From Microbacterium sp. Root180 (GTDB lineage Bacteria > Actinomycetota > Actinomycetes > Actinomycetales > Microbacteriaceae), in contig NZ_LMHS01000001.1 in NCBI RefSeq assembly GCF_001428485.1, positions 789,769 to 853,768 of the forward strand: a DNA stretch of 64,000 nt. The letters run 5' to 3'. The notes beneath the pieces are model-generated. The model saw nothing but the letters and a program-made list of their open reading frames with translations, was not told the origin of the DNA and did not search any database. The position numbers and the translations under genes were made by a program. This document shows, piece after piece, positions 36,331-44,607 of this stretch (position 1 is its first letter; each line of letters starts with the position of its first letter).

Positions 36331-37613
36331 GGCTCCACGTTAGCGGGCTCCTCAGGGGCGAGCGCGACCGGCTCGGAGGGACCGGTGTCGTGGCGGGAGG
36401 CCTCGGGCAGCACGTCGGCGATGTCGTCCACGGCATCGCCCCACCGCGACACCGAGATGCTCTCGAGCGACTGCCAGCGCGCCGCGGCGCGGAGCTCGTC
36501 CGCGACGCGGGCCGCGGCGTCGGCCGGCCGGCCGTGCTCCCACCAGGCCGACTGCACACGCAGCGTCGACGCGGCACGGTCGGCCTTGAGGTCGACGCGC
36601 CCGACCACGTCGTCACCGACGAGCACCGGCAGCGAGTAGTAGCCGTATCGGCGCTGAGGGGCCGGCGTGTAGATCTCGATGCGGTACTCGAAGTCGAACA
36701 GGCGCTCGGCGCGATCGCGGAACCACACGACCGGGTCGAACGGGGTGAGCAGCGCGGTCGCATCGACGCGGCGGGGAACGTGTGCGTCGCGATGCAGCCA
36801 CGCCTTCGCCGGGCGTCCGGCCACCGTCCACCCGTCGACGGTGACGGGCAGCAGTTCACCGGAATCGGTCAGATCGGCGAGGGCGGCGAGCACCGCGGGC
36901 CGGTTGGCGATGCGCCAGTAGTCGGCGATATCGGCGGCCGTCGCCACGCCGTACGCGACGGCCGCGCGCCGGACGAGCTCGCGGATCGCCTCTTCCCGCG
37001 GCACCGGTGCGGCCAGCACGTCGGCCGGGATGACGTCGGCGGCCAGGCCGTAGCGCCGCTCGAAGCCGCGGCGGCCGGCGATCGCGACCTCGCCGAACAT
37101 CCACAGATACTCGAGCGCATTCTTCACGACGTCCCAGTCCCACCACGGCCCGCGTGCTCCGCGCTTGGCGTCGTGCTCGATCTGCGCCGGCCGCAGCGGT
37201 CCTCGGTCGGCGAGCTCTGCCCGCACCCAGTCGACGATCTCACGGTTGCTCTGGAAGAAGCCGTCGGCCTTCGTGCCGTACTTGGCGCGCAGATCGTCCA
37301 TGCGGAACCGGAACAGGCCCCAGTCGGCGGCCGGGATGAACGCGGCGACGTGCGCCCAGTACTCCACGTACGGCGATCGATGGGCGAAGAGCAGTCGGTC
37401 GAGCGCGGCAGGGTCGTACGGGCCGAGACGCGAGAACAGCGGCATGTAGTGCGACCGCGCGAAGACGTTGACGGAGTCGATCTGCAGTGTCGCCATGCGC
37501 GCGAGCGCGACGTTGAGCTGACGGGTGCCCGCCGCGGCGGGGCGGGGCCGCGCGAACCCCTGCGCGGCGAGGGCGATGCGGCGCGCCTCGGCCGCGCTCA
37601 GGGACGACTTCAC
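36327..37613 (-). CDS. HTH_42 winged-helix protein, YcaQ-type DNA glycosylase
   Basis: A 428-aa member of the YcaQ/AlkZ-like family that excises alkylated bases and can unhook interstrand crosslinks. It has the canonical catalytic motif Q-I-D in LQIDSVNVFARSHY, plus SRLGPYD, TPFDPVVWFRDRAERLFDFEY and RYGYYSLPVLVGDD. GTG 37613 lies 7 nt after TATGCT (leaderless); ATG 37625 and GTG 37643 are upstream alternatives. It overlaps the next gene by GTGA. Confidence 0.87.
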   Translation of the reverse strand: MKSSLSAAEARRIALAAQGFARPRPAAAGTRQLNVALARMATLQIDSVNVFARSHYMPLFSRLGPYDPAALDRLLFAHRSPYVEYWAHVAAFIPAADWGLFRFRMDDLRAKYGTKADGFFQSNREIVDWVRAELADRGPLRPAQIEHDAKRGARGPWWDWDVVKNALEYLWMFGEVAIAGRRGFERRYGLAADVIPADVLAAPVPREEAIRELVRRAAVAYGVATAADIADYWRIANRPAVLAALADLTDSGELLPVTVDGWTVAGRPAKAWLHRDAHVPRRVDATALLTPFDPVVWFRDRAERLFDFEYRIEIYTPAPQRRYGYYSLPVLVGDDVVGRVDLKADRAASTLRVQSAWWEHGRPADAAARVADELRAAARWQSLESISVSRWGDAVDDIADVLPEASRHDTGPSEPVALAPEEPANVEP

Positions 37614-37620
37614 GCGGGTC

Positions 37621-37626
37621 AGCATA
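37621..37626 (-). promoter_or_regulatory. -10 box of YcaQ-like gene (leaderless)
   Basis: TATGCT, 7-nt spacer, GTG at 37613. Confidence 0.45.
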
Positions 37627-37702
37627 GCCAGCGGCTCCGACACACCTCTGCGGGGCCGCCATCGGGCGCAGGACCCATGACCGGCGCGGAATGCGACGCG
37701 CC

Positions 37703-37708
37703 TAGACT
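37703..37708 (+). promoter_or_regulatory. -10 box of PerM-like gene (leaderless)
   Basis: TAGACT-GGCCGA-ATG. Confidence 0.6.
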
Positions 37709-37714
37709 GGCCGA

Positions 37715-38905
37715 ATGAGCGGCCCCGACGACAAGCCCCGCGGCTCGCTGTTCGACGCCCTCCGCGACCGCACGCGCGTGGTATCCACGGAGCTCGCCGA
37801 CAGCATGCCGCGCGGGCTGCGCATCGCCACGGCGTACTCGTGGCGTCTCCTGGTCATCGCCGCGGCGATCGGCGTGGGGGTGTGGCTGGTCATCCAGCTC
37901 AAGCTGCTGGTGATCCCGCTCCTGGTGGCGATCCTCATCGCCGCCTTGCTGTGGCCCGCATTCACCTGGATGCTGCGCCACCGCGTGCCCCGCTGGCTCG
38001 CCATCGTCATCGTGGTCGTCGGAACCATCGCGATCGTGGGGGGACTGCTCTGGCTCGTGGCCTGGCAGATCGCCCGCCAGTGGTCATCCGTCCAGGCGAG
38101 CACGGTCGAGGCGGTCGAACGTTTCCGCCAGTACCTCATCGACGGTCCGCTCCACCTCACCGAGGGGCAGATCGACGATCTGCTCATGCAAGGCTGGGCC
38201 TTCGTGCAGCAGCAGGCCGAGCTGCTGTGGTCCGGCGCCCTCGCCATCGGCTCGACCGTCGGGCATGTGCTGGCCGGCGGCGTCCTCGCGTTCTTCATCC
38301 TGCTCTGCCTCCTCGCCGACGGTGCCGGCATCTGGCGGTGGGCGCTCAAGCTCTTCCCCGGCAAGGCGAGGCCGGCCGCGGACGGCGCAGGCCGCGCCGG
38401 CTGGGTGACCGTCGTCAACTACGCGCGCACGCAGCTGCTCGTCGCGACGATCGACGCCGTCGGCATCGGCCTCGGCGCGTTCCTCCTCGGCGTCCCGCTG
38501 GCCATTCCGGTCGCGGTGCTGGTCTTCCTCGGCGCCTTCGTGCCCATCGTCGGCGCGGTCGTGACCGGCGCCGTCGCCGTCTTCCTCGCGCTCGTGTACA
38601 ACGGCCCCTGGATCGCGCTGTGGATGCTCGTCGTCGTCCTCGGCGTCCAGCAGCTCGAGGGTCACGTGCTTCAGCCGCTGCTGATGGGCTCGGCCGTGAA
38701 GGTGCATCCGCTCGCCGTGGTCCTCGTCGTCGCCGGCGGCGCGATGATCGCGGGCATCCCCGGTGCGCTGTTCGCCGTGCCCTTGGCGGCCTTCGTCAAC
38801 GTCGTCGCCGTATACCTCGGTCAACGGGCCTGGGAGACCGGTCGAAAACCGACGGGCGACCTGATCTGGAGCACTGTTCCGCGCCCGAGGAGAACCCACC
38901 CGTGA
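37715..38905 (+). CDS. AI-2E family transporter (PerM/YdiK type)
   Basis: Integral membrane protein of 396 aa with about eight helices. Two N-terminal helices (about 45-95), a helical cytoplasmic segment, then five or six C-terminal helices contain FVPIVGAVVTG and LEGHVLQPLLMG, diagnostic for the family. Members have been proposed as AI-2 exporters or Na+/H+ antiporters; the substrate here is unknown. It starts leaderless. The stop overlaps ilvA (GTGA). Confidence 0.9.
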   Translation: MSGPDDKPRGSLFDALRDRTRVVSTELADSMPRGLRIATAYSWRLLVIAAAIGVGVWLVIQLKLLVIPLLVAILIAALLWPAFTWMLRHRVPRWLAIVIVVVGTIAIVGGLLWLVAWQIARQWSSVQASTVEAVERFRQYLIDGPLHLTEGQIDDLLMQGWAFVQQQAELLWSGALAIGSTVGHVLAGGVLAFFILLCLLADGAGIWRWALKLFPGKARPAADGAGRAGWVTVVNYARTQLLVATIDAVGIGLGAFLLGVPLAIPVAVLVFLGAFVPIVGAVVTGAVAVFLALVYNGPWIALWMLVVVLGVQQLEGHVLQPLLMGSAVKVHPLAVVLVVAGGAMIAGIPGALFAVPLAAFVNVVAVYLGQRAWETGRKPTGDLIWSTVPRPRRTHP

Positions 38906-40158
38906 GCACGACCTCGCCCGCCACTCATCCGCTGGCACCGCCGACCCTCGCCGATATCGAGGACGCGGCCGCGACCCTCGACGGCGTCATCACGCGCACG
39001 CCGCTGGACGAGTCACAGCACCTCAGCGAGCTGCTGGGCGTTCCGGTGCACCTCAAGCTCGAGAACCTCCAGCGCACCGGGTCGTTCAAGATCCGCGGTG
39101 CCACCTACCGTCTCTCGCGCCTGACCGCCGAGGAGCGCGCGCGTGGCGTCGTCGCGGCATCCGCAGGCAACCATGCTCAGGGCGTCGCCCTCGCCGCGCA
39201 GTCGCTCGGCATCGCGGCCACGATCTTCATGCCGCTCGGCGTCCCGGTGCCCAAGCTCCTCGCCACGCGAGGGTACGGCGCCGAGGTCATCCTCGAGGGT
39301 GCGACGGTCGAGACGCCGCTCCGACTGGCCGCGGAGTTCGCCGAGCGGACCGGCGCGGTGTTCATCCACCCCTTCGACCACCCCGACGTGATCGCCGGAC
39401 AGGGCACCCTCGGCCTCGAGCTCATGGACGAGGTGCCCGACCTCGACACCGTCGTGCTCGGCATCGGCGGCGGCGGGCTGGTGGCGGGCGTGGCGGCAGC
39501 GGTGAAGGCACGTGCGGCCGCCGTCGGACGCACGGTGCGCATCATCGGCGTACAGGCCGAGAATTCCGCCGCCTACCCGGCGTCGCTCGCGGCGGGGCGT
39601 CCGCTCGAGGTCGCCACGCGACCCACCATCGCGGACGGCATCGCCGTCGCGCGACCCGGCGACCTTCCCTTCGCGATCATCGACGAGCTGGTGGACGAGG
39701 TCGTGACCGTGACCGAGGACGACATCGCCCGTGCGCTCCTGGTGCTGCTCGAGCGCGCCAAGCAGGTCGTCGAGCCGGCCGGTGCCGTGGGTGTCGCGGC
39801 CATCCTCGCCGGGAAGGTGCACGCGACCGGCCCGACGGTCACCGTCCTCTCGGGCGGCAACATCGATCCGCTCCTCCTGCAGCGCGTCGTCGCGCACGGC
39901 CTCGCAGCATCCGGGCGCTACATGACGCTGCAGATCCCGCTTCCCGACCGCCCCGGTCAGCTGGCCCGCGTGTCCGAGCTCCTTGCGCAGGCGGGGGCCA
40001 ACGTGATCGAGGTGCTCCACACCCGCCACGGACAGGGACTGCAGATCAGCGAGGTGATCCTTCAGCTCAGCGTCGAGACGCGCGGCGTGGAGCACCGCGC
40101 GCACGTGATCTCCGTGCTGGAGCAGGCCGGCTACGCGCCGACGGTCACGCAGGACTAG
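38902..40158 (+). CDS. ilvA: threonine ammonia-lyase with ACT domain
   Basis: PLP enzyme deaminating threonine to 2-oxobutanoate, first step to isoleucine. Of 418 aa, PLP Lys63 is in RTGSFKIRGA and the phosphate-binding loop is GIGGGGLVAG. The C-terminal ACT-like domain (about 335-415) begins QIPLPDRPGQLARV. This short one-ACT form is common in actinobacteria; the biosynthetic versus catabolic role cannot be fixed by sequence. AGGAG is present, with GTGA overlap with the transporter gene. Confidence 0.92.
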   Translation: MSTTSPATHPLAPPTLADIEDAAATLDGVITRTPLDESQHLSELLGVPVHLKLENLQRTGSFKIRGATYRLSRLTAEERARGVVAASAGNHAQGVALAAQSLGIAATIFMPLGVPVPKLLATRGYGAEVILEGATVETPLRLAAEFAERTGAVFIHPFDHPDVIAGQGTLGLELMDEVPDLDTVVLGIGGGGLVAGVAAAVKARAAAVGRTVRIIGVQAENSAAYPASLAAGRPLEVATRPTIADGIAVARPGDLPFAIIDELVDEVVTVTEDDIARALLVLLERAKQVVEPAGAVGVAAILAGKVHATGPTVTVLSGGNIDPLLLQRVVAHGLAASGRYMTLQIPLPDRPGQLARVSELLAQAGANVIEVLHTRHGQGLQISEVILQLSVETRGVEHRAHVISVLEQAGYAPTVTQD

Positions 40159-40179
40159 GCGCGGCGGCGGCCCGACGGG

Positions 40180-40671
40180 TCACTGCCCGTTGTAGGTCTC
40201 GACCTTGACGATCTCGACCGAGATCTCGCGGCCGTTCGGTGCGGTGTACGAGGTCTTCTCGCCTTCGCTGCGGCCCAGGATGGCGGCGCCCAGGGGAGAG
40301 GCCTCGCTGTAGACGTCGAGCTCGGAGCCGACGGCGATCTCACGGTTGCCGAGGAGGAAGACCTCTTCGCCCCCGGCGACGATGGCGGTGATCACGGTGC
40401 CGGGCTCGACGACGCCGGTGGACTCGGGGGCTTCGGACACCGTCGCCGTCTTGAGGAGGTGCTGCAGCGTGCGGATGCGGGCCTCCTGCTTGCCCTGCTC
40501 GTCCTTGGCGGCGTGGTAGCCGCCGTTCTCCTTGAGGTCGCCCTCTTCGCGCGCGGATTCGATGCGCTTGGCGATCTCTTCGCGACCCGTGGTCGAGAGC
40601 CGCTCGAGCTCGCTGACGAGGCGGTCGTAGGCATCCTGCGTGAGGAAGGTCACGGGGGCGTCGTTCGACAC
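40180..40671 (-). CDS. greA: transcription elongation factor GreA
   Basis: Stimulates transcript cleavage by backtracked RNA polymerase. The 163-aa product has the N-terminal coiled coil (about 12-75) with acidic tip REEGDLKENGGY and a C-terminal FKBP-like domain ending ISVEIVKVETYNGQ. The GTG start is preceded by AAGGAG. It is convergent with ilvA and downstream of the DUF4307 gene, from which it is separated by a hairpin. Confidence 0.96.
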   Translation of the reverse strand: MSNDAPVTFLTQDAYDRLVSELERLSTTGREEIAKRIESAREEGDLKENGGYHAAKDEQGKQEARIRTLQHLLKTATVSEAPESTGVVEPGTVITAIVAGGEEVFLLGNREIAVGSELDVYSEASPLGAAILGRSEGEKTSYTAPNGREISVEIVKVETYNGQ

Positions 40672-40712
40672 GGCTGACTCCTTCGGTCGGCGGGGGACTG
40701 GCGATAAACCGA

Positions 40713-40736
40713 ACGCCCCGGCTCCGGCCAGGGCGT
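40713..40736 (-). terminator. hairpin between DUF4307 gene and greA
   Basis: ACGCCC / GGGCGT stem with additional inner GG/CC pairing. On the minus strand it is followed by TCGGTTTATC. It is a plausible terminator for the DUF4307 gene. Confidence 0.5.
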
Positions 40737-40759
40737 CTATCGATTTCAGTCGGGCCAGA

Positions 40760-41152
40760 CTACGTCACCCAGCAGGCGTTGACAAAACCGGTGGTGGCCG
40801 GGGCGGTGGTGGAAATCGTCTCGCGGAACGCCTGCGCATGCTCCTGCGAGGGAGGCAGCTCGACGACCCGCCAGCCCACCACGCCGTGCTCCTCGTCCTG
40901 CGCCTCGATGGCGCACGCGACCGAGCGGCCCATCGGCGCCGTGAACTGGAAGCTGAGGATGACGGAGTGCTCGTCGACGACCTCGAATCCGGTGGTGTCC
41001 ACGTCGACGGCGTCCAGCGAGTTCGACACCGTCGTCCACACGAACAGACCGACCACGATCGCTCCCAGCGCGACAGCAGCTCCGATCACCCAGCGGCGCC
41101 GGGGCGACCGCGTGCGGCCGTAGCGCTCGTCGAGCATGTCCTGTGTCGTCAT
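40760..41152 (-). CDS. DUF4307 domain-containing membrane protein
   Basis: An actinobacterial protein of 130 aa, function unknown. A basic N-terminus (RYGRTRSPRRR) is followed by one helix (about 21-43) and an extracytoplasmic beta domain with two Cys (VACAIEA, VNACWVT) that may form a disulfide. It is usually adjacent to greA in this lineage, as here. A TAATCT -10 box lies about 16 nt upstream of the ATG. Confidence 0.87.
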   Translation of the reverse strand: MTTQDMLDERYGRTRSPRRRWVIGAAVALGAIVVGLFVWTTVSNSLDAVDVDTTGFEVVDEHSVILSFQFTAPMGRSVACAIEAQDEEHGVVGWRVVELPPSQEHAQAFRETISTTAPATTGFVNACWVT

Positions 41153-41167
41153 CGTGGGTCCGTCGGA

Positions 41168-41177
41168 AGATTAGGCT
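41168..41177. promoter_or_regulatory. overlapping divergent -10 boxes
   Basis: TAATCT on the minus strand (41168-41173) and TAGGCT on the plus strand (41172-41177) share two base pairs. Polymerase binding to one should exclude the other. Confidence 0.45.
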
Positions 41178-41254
41178 GGGATTCCAGGCTATGCGCTCCG
41201 GAGCGCGGCTGTCGCCACCCCGATGACCCGATCCGGGCAGAACGAGGATCTCCC

Positions 41255-41572
41255 ATGCACGATGCGATCGCCGCACTGGCGCGCGCCGCGGCGACGGTGA
41301 CGCCCAGCCCGACGCCGACGCTCCCCGATCCCGAGACGGTGACGCCCGGCGTATGGGGGTTCGTGGCGATCGTCTTCGTCGCGATCGCCGTCATCCTCCT
41401 GGTGTGGGACATGAACCGTCGTATCCGCCGCGGTCGTGTCCGGGCCGACATCAACGAAGAGCTCGAGGCCGAGGAGCAGGCCGCCCGCGCGGCCTCGGCG
41501 ACGGACACCGACGACCAGAGCGTCGATCCCGGAGAGCCGGGCATCGACACGGGCGACGGTCCGCAGCGCTGA
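41255..41572 (+). CDS. small single-pass membrane protein
   Basis: A 105-aa protein. A short Pro/Thr-rich exterior precedes one helix (about 34-52). A basic juxtamembrane stretch (RRIRRGRVR) and a long acidic cytoplasmic tail follow. No family assigned. GAGG lies 8 nt before ATG 41255. It is transcribed from the promoter overlapping that of DUF4307. Confidence 0.75.
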   Translation: MHDAIAALARAAATVTPSPTPTLPDPETVTPGVWGFVAIVFVAIAVILLVWDMNRRIRRGRVRADINEELEAEEQAARAASATDTDDQSVDPGEPGIDTGDGPQR

Positions 41573-41599
41573 CGCGCGCCACCGGTCATTCCGCCCCGA

Positions 41600-42343
41600 T
41601 CAGCCGGGGAGTCCGAGCGACGGCGAGTACGGCTCGAGCGCGATGATGAGGCACGCCGTCCAGTGGCACAGGAAGGCCAGGACGGTGCACACGTGGAAGA
41701 TCTCGTGGAACCCGAAGTGGCCGGGCCACGGATTGGGCCGCTTCATGCCGTACACGATCGCACCGCCCGTGTAGAGCAGGCCGCCGACCGCGACGAGGAT
41801 CATCATCATCGCGCTCGCACGCAGCAGATCGGGCAGGTACATGACCGCGGCCCAGCCCAGCGCGAGATACAGCGCGACGTAGAGCCAGCGGGGCGCGTTG
41901 ATCCAGAAGACGCGGAACAGGATGCCGACCAAGGCCCCCGACCACACGACGACGAGCAGGATCGCGCCCTGTTCCGGTGGAAGCGCCAGCACCGCGATCG
42001 GCGTGTAGGTGCCGGCGATGAGGAGCAGGATGTTCGCGTGGTCGATGCGCTTGAGCACCGCCCTGGTCGTCGGCCCCCAGTTGAAACGGTGGTAGAGGGC
42101 CGAGTTGCCGAACAGGAGAAGCGACGTCGCCATGAAGACGGCCGACGCCGTCTTGGCGGGTGCCCCCTGTGCGAAGGAGATGAGCACGATGCCCGCGACG
42201 ATCGCAACGGGGAACGTGGCCGCGTGGATCCACCCGCGCCAGGTGGGTTTGAGCTCGGGGTTGGCGGCGTCGACGGCGGCTGCGTCCATCAGGGGCAGGA
42301 CGGGAACCTCGGGGCCCTGCGGAGTTCTGCTGCGGCGACTCAT
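41600..42343 (-). CDS. hemolysin III family protein (TrhA/PAQR)
   Basis: A seven-helix membrane protein of 247 aa. PAQR-type conserved residues are present: NSALYHRF (Ser and His of the metal site), RIDHANI (Asp), and FHEIFHVCT (two His). Bacterial members influence membrane energetics or lipid balance; haemolysis is not implied. ATG follows TAGTCT-TGGTGC (leaderless). It is convergent with the small membrane protein gene. Confidence 0.9.
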   Translation of the reverse strand: MSRRSRTPQGPEVPVLPLMDAAAVDAANPELKPTWRGWIHAATFPVAIVAGIVLISFAQGAPAKTASAVFMATSLLLFGNSALYHRFNWGPTTRAVLKRIDHANILLLIAGTYTPIAVLALPPEQGAILLVVVWSGALVGILFRVFWINAPRWLYVALYLALGWAAVMYLPDLLRASAMMMILVAVGGLLYTGGAIVYGMKRPNPWPGHFGFHEIFHVCTVLAFLCHWTACLIIALEPYSPSLGLPG

Positions 42344-42349
42344 GCACCA

Positions 42350-42355
42350 AGACTA
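42350..42355 (-). promoter_or_regulatory. -10 box of hemolysin III-like gene (leaderless)
   Basis: TAGTCT, 6-nt spacer, ATG at 42343. Confidence 0.55.
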
Positions 42356-42443
42356 GGCCTCGGAGCATGCCGCGACCGGAACATACTGAGTGCCCAGGAG
42401 GCTGAGACTGCGTACCACGCTAGGGCGCTGATCGGCAGGGCGG

Positions 42444-42449
42444 TAGCGT
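42444..42449 (+). promoter_or_regulatory. -10 box of cis-prenyltransferase gene (leaderless)
   Basis: TAGCGT-AGGCGT-GTG at 42456. Confidence 0.55.
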
Positions 42450-42455
42450 AGGCGT

Positions 42456-43241
42456 GTGGCGCGCGCACGGTCGAACGAGGGCAGAGGCCCCCTCTACCGG
42501 CTCTACATCAATCGGCTCCGCCGTCGCCTCGAGCGCCGCGCCGTGCCGCACCACGTCGCGATGATGATCGACGGCAACCGGCGCTGGGCCCGGCAGCTCG
42601 GGTACGAGTCGGCAGCTCACGGTCATCGGGCAGGCGCCGCGAAGATGCGCCAGTTCCTCGAGTGGTGCGACGACGTCGGCGTCGGAGTGGTCTCGCTGTA
42701 CCTGCTGTCGACCGACAACCTGCGCAAGCGGGACTCGCAGGAGCTCTCCGATCTCATCGAGATCATCGCCGAGCTCGCGCATGAGCTGTCGCTCGAGCGC
42801 GACTGGCGGGTGCAGCACGTGGGACGGGCCGATCTGCTTCCGCCCGAGCTCGCACGCGTGCTGGCTGATGCCGAGGAGCGCACCAAGGACAACTCCGGCC
42901 TCCACGTGAACCTCGCCGTGGGGTACGGGGGGCGCAGCGAGATCGTCGACGCCGTGCGCAGCATCATCGCTCAGCACGACGGTGAGGGCGGGTCGCTGGA
43001 GGAGCTCGCCGCGAGCCTCACTCCGGAGCAGATCGGCGAGCACCTCTACACCGGAGGACAGCCCGATCCGGACCTCGTCATCCGGACGTCGGGCGAGCAG
43101 CGCCTGAGCGACTTCCTCCTGTGGCAGTCCGCGCACTCGGAGTTCTACTTCGTCGAGGCGCTCGGACCCGACCTCCGCGAAGTGGACTTCCTGCGCGCGA
43201 TCCGAGACTTCACCTCGCGCGACCGCCGCTACGGCAGCTGA
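42456..43241 (+). CDS. uppS: isoprenyl (cis-prenyl) diphosphate synthase
   Basis: Elongates allylic diphosphates with cis units for the polyprenyl-phosphate carrier of cell-wall synthesis. The 261-aa product has catalytic Asp39 in MMIDGNRRWA, later GGRSEIVDA, and the C-terminal RTSGEQRLSDFLLWQ and SEFYF motifs. Whether it makes long-chain or short-chain (Z,E-farnesyl, as Rv1086) products cannot be decided here. A basic 30-residue N-terminal helix precedes the core. Confidence 0.93.
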   Translation: MARARSNEGRGPLYRLYINRLRRRLERRAVPHHVAMMIDGNRRWARQLGYESAAHGHRAGAAKMRQFLEWCDDVGVGVVSLYLLSTDNLRKRDSQELSDLIEIIAELAHELSLERDWRVQHVGRADLLPPELARVLADAEERTKDNSGLHVNLAVGYGGRSEIVDAVRSIIAQHDGEGGSLEELAASLTPEQIGEHLYTGGQPDPDLVIRTSGEQRLSDFLLWQSAHSEFYFVEALGPDLREVDFLRAIRDFTSRDRRYGS

Positions 43242-43271
43242 CACCGCGGCCCGGTGCGACGGCGACCGTGC

Positions 43272-43277
43272 CAGACT
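43272..43277 (+). promoter_or_regulatory. -10 box of class V aminotransferase gene (leaderless)
   Basis: CAGACT-GTGTCC-GTG at 43284. Confidence 0.45.
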
Positions 43278-43283
43278 GTGTCC

Positions 43284-44405
43284 GTGACGGATCTGGATTC
43301 ATTCCTGGCGTCGTTCGATGGGGAACCGGGATATCTCGACTGGGCTGCGTTCGGACCGCTCTCGCCCGCCGTGCGCGCGGAGGCGCAGGCCGACACCGAG
43401 CTCCTCGGCTCGGGTCGGCGCAGCAGCATCGATCTGGTCGAGGACCACGTGCGCGAGGCGCGTGAGCTGATCGCGACGCTGATCGGCACGGATGCCGCGC
43501 AGGTCGTCCTGCAGCCCTCGACGTCGTACGGGCTCATGCAGGCGATCTACGGTCTGGCCGGTGGGCTTCTCCTCGGTCGCGCCGAGTTCCCCAGCCTGAC
43601 CGTCGCGGCGACCCGGGCCGCCGATGCTCTGGGCACGATCGACCTGCAGTGGCTCGAGCCGGCCGACGGGTTCATCACCCCCGAGATCGTTCGCGAGGGG
43701 CTCACCGACGACACCAAGGCGGTGGCGGTGAGCCTGGTGGACTTCCGGACCGGCTTCCGGGCGGATCTCGGCGGCATCCGCGAGGTCATCGGCGACCGCC
43801 TGCTGATCGTCGACGCCGTCCAGGCCTTCGGCACGGTCGATGTCGAGTACACCGCCGCCGACGTGGTGTGCGGAAACGGATACAAGTGGCTTCGCGCCGG
43901 ACGCGGGACAGGGTTCGCGTGGTACGGCGAGCGGGCCCTCGAGCGCATCGCGCCGGTGCTGTCCGGGTACCGCGGCATCGATGACAGTCTCCCGATGGAC
44001 GGTGTCCCGCCGCCCGCCGCCTCGGCCCGTGCCTTCACGGTCAGCGGCATCGACAGCCTGGCCGCTGCGAGGCTGTCGACGTCGCTCCACGAGATCGCCG
44101 ACGTCGGAGTGGCGGCGATCGAGAACGAGCTCGCCGCCCGCACGGGCGACGTGATGTACTTCGCGGACCGCTATGAGGTGCCCGTGCTGACGCCCCGCGA
44201 GCCGGAGCGCCGCGGTGGCATCGTGACGCTCGCCCCCGCCCCGCAGGATGCCGCGCCGCTGGCCGCCTCGCTCGCCAACCACGGACTCACGGTGACCGTG
44301 CGCGCGGGTCTCGTGCGCGTCGCGCCGCACGTGGGCACGGGTGCGAACACGCTCCGCCTGTTCGGCGACGCGCTCGCCGCGTTCTCGGCGGCGCGCGTCT
44401 GGTGA
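43284..44405 (+). CDS. class V aminotransferase family PLP enzyme
   Basis: A fold-type I enzyme of 373 aa related to cysteine desulfurase/isopenicillin-epimerase-like proteins. Asp177 in LIVDAVQAFG contacts the PLP pyridine nitrogen and Lys201 in GNGYKWLRAG forms the Schiff base. The reaction is not predictable. The start at GTG 43284 is set by the leaderless -10 box. It ends at the hairpin 44409-44432. Confidence 0.88.
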   Translation: MTDLDSFLASFDGEPGYLDWAAFGPLSPAVRAEAQADTELLGSGRRSSIDLVEDHVREARELIATLIGTDAAQVVLQPSTSYGLMQAIYGLAGGLLLGRAEFPSLTVAATRAADALGTIDLQWLEPADGFITPEIVREGLTDDTKAVAVSLVDFRTGFRADLGGIREVIGDRLLIVDAVQAFGTVDVEYTAADVVCGNGYKWLRAGRGTGFAWYGERALERIAPVLSGYRGIDDSLPMDGVPPPAASARAFTVSGIDSLAAARLSTSLHEIADVGVAAIENELAARTGDVMYFADRYEVPVLTPREPERRGGIVTLAPAPQDAAPLAASLANHGLTVTVRAGLVRVAPHVGTGANTLRLFGDALAAFSAARVW

Positions 44406-44408
44406 GGG

Positions 44409-44432
44409 CGGATGCCGCGGGCGCGGCATCCG
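44409..44432 (+). terminator. hairpin formed by inverted CGGATGCC/GGCATCCG octamers
   Basis: Perfect 10-bp stem CGGATGCCGC / GCGGCATCCG with loop GGGC, then GGAATTAACC. It starts 4 nt after the aminotransferase stop. Both arms contain the over-represented octamer. Confidence 0.7.
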
Positions 44433-44546
44433 GGAATTAACCTGCCCGACACGTTCCTGCGCGTGTCGTGCACCGGGGATGCCACGACGCGGACGTACGT
44501 TCATCACATCGGGCACGGTGCCCGTTCGAGTCGGCCGTTCGGACCA

Positions 44547-44574
44547 CGACTCGTGACCCAGGTCGACTCGTGAC
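44547..44574 (+). repeat. direct repeat CGACTCGTGAC x2 upstream of phoH-like gene
   Basis: Two exact 11-bp copies with 17-bp periodicity lie in the roughly 200-nt gene-free stretch. They could be a regulator site; nothing else is recognisable there apart from GC-rich hairpin-prone sequence. Confidence 0.4.
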
Positions 44575-44607
44575 TGCCGGGTTCTCCACCCGGGGCGGGA
44601 GTGGGTT

